DNA from: Arcuatula senhousia
Taxonomy: Eukaryota > Mollusca > Bivalvia > Mytilida > Mytilidae
DNA: 64,000 bases
Assembly (NCBI GenBank): GCA_963971305.1
Contig: OZ020307.1
Coordinates: 12,537,501 to 12,601,500 of the forward strand
Direction: 5' to 3'
A program made the translations under genes and the position numbers. The notes beneath the pieces are model-generated. The model made no database searches, was not told where the DNA came from, and saw only the letters and a program-made list of their open reading frames with translations. Below are positions 56,817 through 64,000 of the stretch, one piece after another. The stretch's first letter is position 1, and each line of letters starts with the position of its first letter.

Positions 56817-57404
56817 CATGTTTAGGTTGTGGCTGGGTCATATGGTTAAGACACGTGGTAGACATATCAATTGGAATATTTTAATTCATTAATTATCTAC
56901 TGGTCTGTTAATATTATATATTTGAATCGAATATAAACAGGAAAATCCTTTTGTTCATGTCTATATGCATCGTCCCATGGTGTCTTTTCCACCTGACTCA
57001 CCTTCAATCTATTGACATATATTACCTTATATACACACCAACATTTAACATAAACATGCTATGTAACATGTTCACTTGATTAAGACACAAAGAAGACTGG
57101 TAGCTTTGAAATTTATTTTTCCATTATTTATTTATATTTTTCTATGCATGATGTATCTTGTGTGTATTACCACAACCACTGCACACAATTATCCTATTAT
57201 CATTCTACTCAGTCTTAATGCATCGTCCTTGGTGTCTTTCTCATCTGAACATTTTGCATGACACTGTTAACCTGTTTTGGTCTAATATATTATGTCAGCA
57301 TCTCTTATATATACTTATATGTTTCATGTTCTATCATCAATTAATTGTAATTGTTATGTTTTGTCATCATGCCCTCTTGGGCCCTTAATTGGACTTAATA
57401 AATT

Positions 57405-57440
57405 TATCTTATCTTATCTTATCTTATCTATCTTATCTTA
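57405..57440. repeat. (TTATC)n tail of the LINE
   Basis: Pentanucleotide run with one TATC interruption, directly before receptor sequence. Simple 3' tails of this kind are left by CR1-type reverse transcription. Confidence 0.85.
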
Positions 57441-58303
57441 TACCTATTTTAGCTGTGTTCGATTTAATAGCAAGTACCGTTGCTTCTGTGTTTTATGTTT
57501 TGGAATCGTTTTATTTTGTGGATTTTCCATCCTCTGAGCTCTGTAAAGGGCTGTTGTTTGGAATGACATTTTCTTCCGGTCTCTCTGCGCTCTTGTTGAT
57601 AGCAATAGCAGTGCAACGATATCTAAAGATTTGCAACTCCCATGGACAACAGATGGACGAAACAAAACGTAAAATATTTCTATCTTCAATCATTATATTT
57701 TCTATTGTATATGCATGTCCCGTGGTGCTGTTTTCTGGAAACAAACAGGTTTCCGGAGTGTTCCGAGGAAGAAATGTGACTGGTTGGACCTGTTTTACTG
57801 GCGCGGGAAAATATCCCGACTACGAAGCTATATACTACTATATAATGTTTTTCCTGATGCTTGTTAATATCTTAACAGTTGGTGCGCTTTATGTTCCCAT
57901 TGGTATAAAAATCTACCGTCATACAAAGTTAACCGATAGACGTCGTTCTAGCGTAGATTTCGACTCTACTAAATTTGACTCCGTGTCTGAGAATAAACCA
58001 AGCGACGATAGAAGGGTTAAATCACCGAGAAGTAAAACTTTCAAGAAGAGTAAAATCAACTTTAACAACATGTTCTTAACCATCATTGTATGTTACTTGG
58101 TGTCGTATACCCCGACATGCATATTTCTTGTGATTAGCAAGCTGGATCCGGATTTATGGTACAATATCTCCACATTCGAGATGTTTGTTTACTTCACCTT
58201 ACAGAGACTTTACGTGATAAACCATGTGGTCAACCCGATAATTTACAGTTACTTTGATTTTAAATTTCGAATGAATGTTGCAGAAATGTGTAAATGTAAA
58301 TGA
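57440..58303 (+). pseudogene. GPCR gene, 3' part (TM2 to TM7), separated by the LINE
   Basis: 287 codons plus stop, in phase with 50300-50469. TM2 AVFDLIASTVASVFYVLE with the conserved Asp; ELCK cysteine before TM3; TM3 ends AIAVQRYLKIC, so the DRY motif is QRY; TM4 SSIIIFSIVYACPVVLF; the second-loop cysteine in GWTCFTG; TM5 YYIMFFLMLVNILTVGALYV; a long basic third loop (RRVKSPRSKTFKKSK); TM6 MFLTIIVCYLVSYTP, with Ser-Tyr where CWxP is usual; TM7 NHVVNPIIYSYFDFKF. This is a rhodopsin-class receptor, ligand unknown, with a short C-tail (MCKCK). No ATG precedes TM2 on this side. The fragment itself shows no other damage. Confidence 0.85.
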
Positions 58304-58798
58304 AATCCTTATGTCAATTAATCAAAATGATTGATTTGTCATTTATATAATTAACGAAAGAAGCAATGATGTAAAAAAAGGACAAAAACAAGAAACAAAA
58401 GAGTAAAACCAATAGTAAACCAACAAATCACCTGTCACGACATGCAGTATACTTGCTACAAATCCCGTTCTAACTTTTTTTTATGTTAAGGGGGTCGATT
58501 AGAGACAACATATGTTTAGTAATTATAAACCCTCCAAGCAATCAGAGGGTAATCGTTATCAGTGAGATGTAGAATATATATTGGTATTATAAGCAAGCAA
58601 TTGAGAATAAAATATGATAGAGAGTTATATGATAGAAAGGGACTTGTAGCAAGTCTATACATGCAGAAGAAAACTGCAAAAGAAATTACTAATATAAAGA
58701 CTTAATCAGATGTCACCATGGTCACGTTGTTGTAAAAGCAACCAAAACATACCTTACAACAACAAAAATACAGCAACAGAAACAGACAAAGAAGCAGA

Positions 58799-59070
58799 GG
58801 TACCAATGGGGTATCCGAATGTCAAAAGTCCGAAAGGGCAGAGACTAAACCAGTAAACACAAACAAGAACGGGACAAAAACAGACAACACGTAAAACATG
58901 GAAACACAAAACAACTGAATATCAATCAACAACGCGAACTCCAGTCGAAACAAGAGTGAACTCAGGTGCTCCGGAAGAGTAAGCAGTTCCTGCTTGCTAT
59001 AGCACACCCGTCGCGTTGCCAATAGTCCATTCAGCATGTCAAATCCAGTAAAGGAAGACAAAACAAAAAA
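58799..59070. repeat. Dispersed repeat, second full copy
   Basis: Same family and orientation as 35790-36090; see cues AAAAGTCCGAAAGGGCA and GTGAACTCAGGTGCTCCGGA. About 80 per cent identical by rough reading, which is an estimate. Confidence 0.75.
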
Positions 59071-59139
59071 TCAGAAGAAAACAAAGTAAAAACACAAATT
59101 AAGAAAACAACATCATACACATGTCACAAAACAAGCATG

Positions 59140-59680
59140 CGACGCAACTCAAACACATATCTAAAAATGTCATTATAGAAACGAACAACACACTAAAGAA
59201 GCAAGCAACACAATATAAAAACTCGTCATTACAGAAGCAAACATAACAATAAAAACTTATGTTATTTCTGAAACAAACAGCACAGCAAAAACACATGTCA
59301 TTGCATGAGCAAACAACACTATAAAACTCGTCATTAAAGAAGCGAACACTACTATATTAACTCATGTTATTTCAAAAGCAAAAAACACTATAAAACTCAT
59401 CATTACAGAAGCAAACAATACTATAAAACGCATCATTACAGCAGCAAACAACGCTATATAAACTCATGTAATTTCAAAAGCAATCAACACTATAAAACAT
59501 GTTATAACAGAAGCTAACAACACTATAAAACTCATGTTATTGCAGAAGCAAACAATACTAAAAAAACTCATGTTATTACAGAAGCAAACAATACTAAAAA
59601 ACTCATGTTATTGCAGAAGCAATCAACACTAATAATACGCATGTCATTACAGAAGCAAAGAACACTAAGACTACATGGAC
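59140..59680. repeat. Minisatellite, unit about 35-40 bp
   Basis: Diverged units of the form AGAAGCAAACAACACTATAA plus AACTCATGTTATT(A/G)C, recurring about 14 times. Confidence 0.85.
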
Positions 59681-60026
59681 ATGCATTGCCTAGCTGCGGG
59701 TACAGCATAACTATTCAATTTCATGTTCATTTTATCCCAACGTTTAGTACATAACCGTCTCCATACTGTTCTGATTTGTCCGCAGTACCAGTATCCGTTA
59801 TAATGCTCCTTTTCATAAAGAAAATATGTGGTTTTTAGTCATAACAAATCATTAAAACACTCAAAAGACCTCTACTTTCACTTTTTACTTTCATTTTCGT
59901 GCCAATTTCACAACATTTCATTTTATTTTAATTTTAATCGAAATTTCGATTACTTCTGATACCTTTTAGTAATGATTCCCTTTAAATGAATAAAATTACT
60001 GTTTACTCTTGAGAAAACGCACAAAC

Positions 60027-63000
60027 ATGTTGGATAAGGACGCAATGACAAAATATGTTAGACAGGTTAGTCCTTTTCAATATTTTTATACTGTTGTTTA
60101 ATCCAAATAATTATGCCGTCTTGGAAGGATTTTATAATTTTTTACGTTTGGCATCCTACAACTCTGGAGATCTAAAAATTCCAAAATGACAAAAACCCCA
60201 AAAAGATATCATGATTATCTGTTGCTGTTCGACAGTGTTGAGAACTATATATCAGTTAATTTTTTGCCCCAAGTTAGATTTATTTTGATCTATTTTGTTT
60301 GTGTTTGTTCCTTCTAATGATCTAATTGATCTATTTTGTATGTGTTTGTTCCTTCTAATGATCTAAATTATACCTGGGTATATATAGTAACTATATAAAG
60401 TATACAAGAGATATGGTCCACGTTTTTTTATCTTTCTGTTCTTAACCAGGTTGACTTTCCAGGTTCATGTCTGTCATGATTTATATCCAGCCGATATCAA
60501 TATTAATCTGCGTTTTGAATCGTTAAATTTTTTTCTCTAATATTTATATGTCGCCCGCAGATCAGTCCTCTTGCGACCTCCGTTGTCCTGCGTCCGTCGT
60601 TCTGCGGCGTCACAGAATTGTTCCGTCCAGTTGACCGGGCAACTACATTTCACAGCCTCTTGATTTTTGGCATGTCATACATGTAGTACCGTGATATGTT
60701 GTAAAGCGGTTTTATTCCCGTAACTCATCTACTTCCTGTAAACGTTTTTTTAAACTCGGGCAACATAAGAACTCCATAGAAGACCGCCACCCTAGTTATT
60801 TGAGGCAATAGCATTGGCTCCAGGTGAAGGATGGTCTGCTTTCTCATCGTATGGATCGTGTGTCAAGTACATTTTATTCCGATGATCATGAATATCGTCT
60901 AACTTTTCAATTTTATTAAGATTGTATGTGCATTATTAAATAAAAACTTTCCATGTGTGGTGTGACCACTAATGTTGTAATTTACAACAATTTGAAATAT
61001 TGCTTTAAGCTTTAAAATGTTTATACATGTTCTCTATATCTGGTTAAACCACATCTGAATTAACAGATAATTAACTCATCTTTCATGTCTGTGTGTTATT
61101 GACCCATTGCCCGAAACTTGAAGGGATGATGCCATGGATGTAAATGTTGTATGCTTAATATCGTTGTGTTTCCTGTTTTTTCTTTCTTCTCTTTTATTTG
61201 GAAATCGTGAGCGTGTATTCATTAGTGGACGACCATTTGATTTTGAGGGGGGGGGGCTTGGCAGTTTTTGTAAATAAATATTCTGGCCTGGGAAAAGTTG
61301 GAAATAAATAATGTAACCTGTATATATCCTCAAGAAAGCAAAAAAATATATATATTATCTGTCTGTTCTTTAGTATGATATATGGAAAATAATTATTCTT
61401 GATAAATTTTCTGACCCGCAATTTTGGAAATAAATAATCTGACCCGACCTAAACTGCCAGACCCCCCTCAAAATCAAATGGTTGTCCCTTTATTGCTTGT
61501 TCCTAAACTTGTATGACAATAATTTTGAAGTTGGCATGAACAAATTCTTCTTTATATACATGTAATACCATGGAGTTATGATCTATATCACGCCATGAAA
61601 ATACTAAGCAACTTTAACATGTTTAATGTAAAATTCATGAGAAAACTATATTTCACAGGTCTTTATAGATGAACTGGAGAATGATCAGGACCACACTCTG
61701 TTGTCCGAGGGTGACCTGAAACAAGTTTTATCAGAGGAAAGTAGCACTGAATCACCTAGAGACACAATCGTGGGTTACCCTACTTATCCCTTGTACAGAG
61801 AAATAGCCAACATGTTGTATCAATGGCTTGTTAATAAGTAAGTGGTTAACAGACATGGAAAGGGTAACACTTTTACAAGCGTTATATTAATATTTTCCTT
61901 TAAAAAGTCATTAGTATATGTTCCACAGTATAATGTCATTGCACCGCCTTCTTTACAGATTCTGCACAATAAAAGGGTAAAATCGGCGAAGACTCGGAGA
62001 GCTAGCAAGCAATGTTGAATGTTGGCTTCTGTTTTTCATGTATATTTTGTTATGTTCCTTTTTAATATTGATAATTTATGAGTTCTTGTTTTTTTTTATT
62101 ATACAAAATCATGCTTGTAAAAAGAAAAGTAACGTTTTTTTTTAATTTATTTGAAGGGAATGTCCTGTTGTGAATTTACCAAACTACGATCTGTTAGATG
62201 AAAAAGTATACGTCCAATCTAGGCAAGTATATCCTTTTTGCCCATGCCAAACTGATTTGTATGTCATTAACGAACATAACATTTTTTTCATTTTTTTCCT
62301 TAATTGTCTCATATTACTATCTTTAATGAAAAAGGAGAAATGTTGGAAATAATAGGCTTTATTTTCTAACCTAGTGATTGACTCTTACTTAAAAGCCATA
62401 TTCTAAAAAAGGAAATAACATTTAGTAAAAGACTTAAGAAGTGACAAACTAATTACAACATTCATTAATCTTTTTTTCTGCTTGATAGGACAGCTACTTT
62501 TGCTTCCATTACTCCTTTACTGTACGGTATGACGTCACTCTGGGACCATTGGGGCGAAGAAGAAAGAAAGTACAGAATCCGATATATACTGAATGTAGGG
62601 CACCTTTATGACCCTCCTTATTGTGTGAACGGAACATGTGTAGTTACCCTCGTCCGTCCGCTTGTCCGTCTCATTTTAGTTAAGCTCTCTGACCAAGAGG
62701 TTATGTGCAATAATGCAGGGCTATCCATAGTTTCTGGTGATTTATTTGTATTTCCCAATTAAGTTGAGATGGATTAAAGTTATGTTATTTTCTAAACCCC
62801 GATTTAGATTTTGTTAATTAGATCGGCGTAAGATGAATGTTACAGAAAAATACTAGTATAAGCTTGTCGCACTTGAAGTCAAGCTGAAGGGTGATTAAAA
62901 TGTCTTGAAACAACTAGAATATGTTCAAACGACATGGTGCCCGAGCTTGCAACATCAAAATTAAATAAATTTCAATTTGAACCTGCATGTTAATCTGATT

Positions 63001-63798
63001 GGTACGGACGAATGGACCCTAAAAGTATACCCACTCTACTTTCGTAGGTTGGCAATAAAACGTTACCCCTCGGCAATAAGAAGTCTCATGGTCTGTCCAT
63101 TTAACATAGTACGAAGTCGGTAGCAAAATTGCAAAAGGAATAAAATATTATTGATGTATAACTTGATATTTTAATGAATTTTTGTGACAATATGAAATAA
63201 TCTATGAAAATATTAAATAGCTAAATACATAAAGGAAAATTATAATTTTCTGAGGAAATGTTTGTAATTCCCATTTGAACAGTAAAGATTAACGATTATG
63301 ATGTTTTTCAGTTATTAGGCAAGAGAGGGTTGCTAGATCTACTGGGTCTTAGAAAGACTGTCGGAACCAAGGAGATTTTTCCTTGTTCCAGAAAAGTTCT
63401 AGAGGAGTGTTTCACAGCAAAGCACACGTAAATATTAATGCTTAATAATATGGCTTGCCTATATTTAACTTTCGTGTAAAGGAATCTAATAAACAATGCT
63501 TTAGAAATTTTACTGTTAAAACTTTTAAAATCACGCAGGAATTTGAGGAAATTATTTGAGCTTTTCAATTTGTACTGACTTTTGTGTAAGAAAAAACAGT
63601 TGTAAACGCATTTTATTGGATTGAATGCATATGTATACTTGTTCTTCTGTGCTGTATATCTTTGACACCGAACTACCTTATCCAACCTCTAAACCAATAT
63701 TTTCAGACCTAACTCACAGCTGTCTGTTGGTGCGAGGGCATTAGCCAAACATCATCATAGAGATTCCAGCGCATCTTGGTGGGGATCATGTACTGGAA
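60027..63798 (+). CDS. Unrecognised multi-exon gene, 5' part; runs off the window
   Basis: Exons with agreeing phases: 60027-60065 (ATG; MLDKDAMTKYVRQ), 61659-61837, 62157-62222, 62489-62594 (donor GTAGGG, least certain), 63312-63427 and 63707-63798, whose GTAAGA donor leads out of the window. About 199 residues so far. Peptide cues: VFIDELENDQDHTLLSEGDL, YPLYREIANMLYQWLV, FASITPLLYGMTSLWDHWG, LLDLLGLRKTVGTKEIF and LAKHHHRDSSASWWGSCTG. Soluble-looking, rich in Leu and aromatic residues, with no signal peptide. I do not recognise the family, and no catalytic motif is obvious. The third intron (62223-62488) begins AG|GCAAGT, the GC-AG type. Exon 4 could instead end near 62624 (GTGAAC), which would also fit the phase. 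Confidence 0.7.
60098..60226 (-). mobile_element. Second copy of the TAGTCC MITE
   Basis: Inverted relative to 23302-23432. Ends are degraded (TAATCCAAATAATTATGCCG at the left, ATCATGATTATCTG at the right), and the core CCAAACGT is kept. In intron 1 of the right-hand gene. Confidence 0.65.
61225..61488. mobile_element. 264-bp MITE with GGACGACCATTTGATTTTGA ends
   Basis: The left end GGACGACCATTTGATTTTGA plus a G run, and the right end, a C run plus TCAAAATCAAATGGTTGTCC, are near-perfect inverted repeats. The interior has repeated AATAAATAATNTGACC words. Same family style as 47711-48437. In intron 1 of the right-hand gene. Confidence 0.85.
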
Positions 63799-64000
63799 GT
63801 AAGAATTATTTCCCTTACTTAGCATTCTTTATATTTTAAAGGGTCATTATTCTCTATTCTTTGAACCACACCCACAAGATTCGTATGACTTTTATTTTTA
63901 AGGCAATAATTTTTAACGGTAATAGTCCTTTCATATATTGCTTTTTTAGCGACAGGGGCCTTGAAAATATCATGATTTAGAGCTTATCATTTTTGTACTT

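Larger units (their letters stand above)
50470..57441 (+). mobile_element. Near-intact 7-kb LINE inserted in a GPCR gene
   Basis: It runs from just after the receptor codon at 50468 to a (TTATC)n tail at 57405-57440. It holds ORF1 (50668-51924 and, in a second frame, 51815-52480), ORF2 (53286-56816, intact) and a long 3' UTR. ORF1 combines a coiled coil with an SGNH-hydrolase-like domain, which is a known arrangement in CR1-type LINEs. The open ORF2 and the clean split of the receptor indicate recent insertion. No clear target duplication was seen; CR1-type elements often lack one. Borders are good to a few bases. Confidence 0.88.
58304..60026. other. Intergenic region with repeats
   Basis: Holds the dispersed repeat at 58799-59070, the minisatellite at about 59140-59680, and probably the promoter and 5' UTR of the gene at 60027. 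No exon seen. Confidence 0.5.

Noticed and set aside
50462..57460. LINE lying in an ordinary intron of the GPCR
   Set aside because: The only donor candidate at the break (GTACAT) gives the wrong phase for AVFDLIAS, while the coding text joins in phase with no intron.
59140..59680. CRISPR-like regular repeats
   Set aside because: The genome is eukaryotic; units are contiguous and diverged with no unique spacers, so this is a minisatellite.

Overview
The window is animal nuclear DNA, AT-rich and full of introns and repeats. The repeats point to a bivalve mollusc, probably a mussel: pearl-like elements with tandem core repeats and an (ACGG)n microsatellite, many short inverted-repeat elements, and CR1/jockey-type LINEs. 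The species call is inference. All gene models below were built by reading splice sites and reading-frame phase by eye, with no transcript evidence.

Layout. 1-6456: repeats plus one orphan exon (908-1042, minus). 6457-9949 (minus): three-exon gene for a 496-aa ankyrin-repeat protein. 10-15.6 kb: repeats, including a 934-bp Mutator-like element (13485-14418) that carries a PHD-finger ORF. About 15.5-20.7 kb: a LINE whose ORF1 and ORF2 overlap in the -1 frame at a TTTTTTA GGG slippery sequence. 21444-28976 (plus): complete seven-exon L-xylulose reductase gene (DCXR-like, 244 aa, catalytic residues at the same positions as in human DCXR). Its first intron holds a tandem duplication with a miniature LTR retrotransposon (TRIM) in one copy and the empty site in the next, then a 2.1-kb inverted-repeat composite. 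30120-42578 (minus): complete thirteen-exon tepsin gene (AP-4 accessory protein), convergent with DCXR; a mariner-like element lies in one intron. 42.1-44.1 kb: three copies of a hairpin-ended repeat. 44.7-47.7 kb: a decayed LINE with a nested insertion. 48.8-49.4 kb: a LINE fragment and a near-perfect 59-bp inverted repeat. 50300-58303: a rhodopsin-class GPCR gene cut between TM1 and TM2 by an almost intact 7-kb LINE. 58.8-59.7 kb: a dispersed repeat and a minisatellite. 60027 to the right edge (plus): 5' part of an unrecognised multi-exon gene.

The host genes do not form one pathway. Tepsin acts in AP-4 vesicle traffic at the trans-Golgi, DCXR in carbonyl and pentose metabolism, and the GPCR in signalling. 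The most unusual material is in the mobile elements: the TRIM with tRNA-like sequence in its LTRs, the LINE frameshift signal, the PHD-bearing element, and the LINE that splits the receptor gene.
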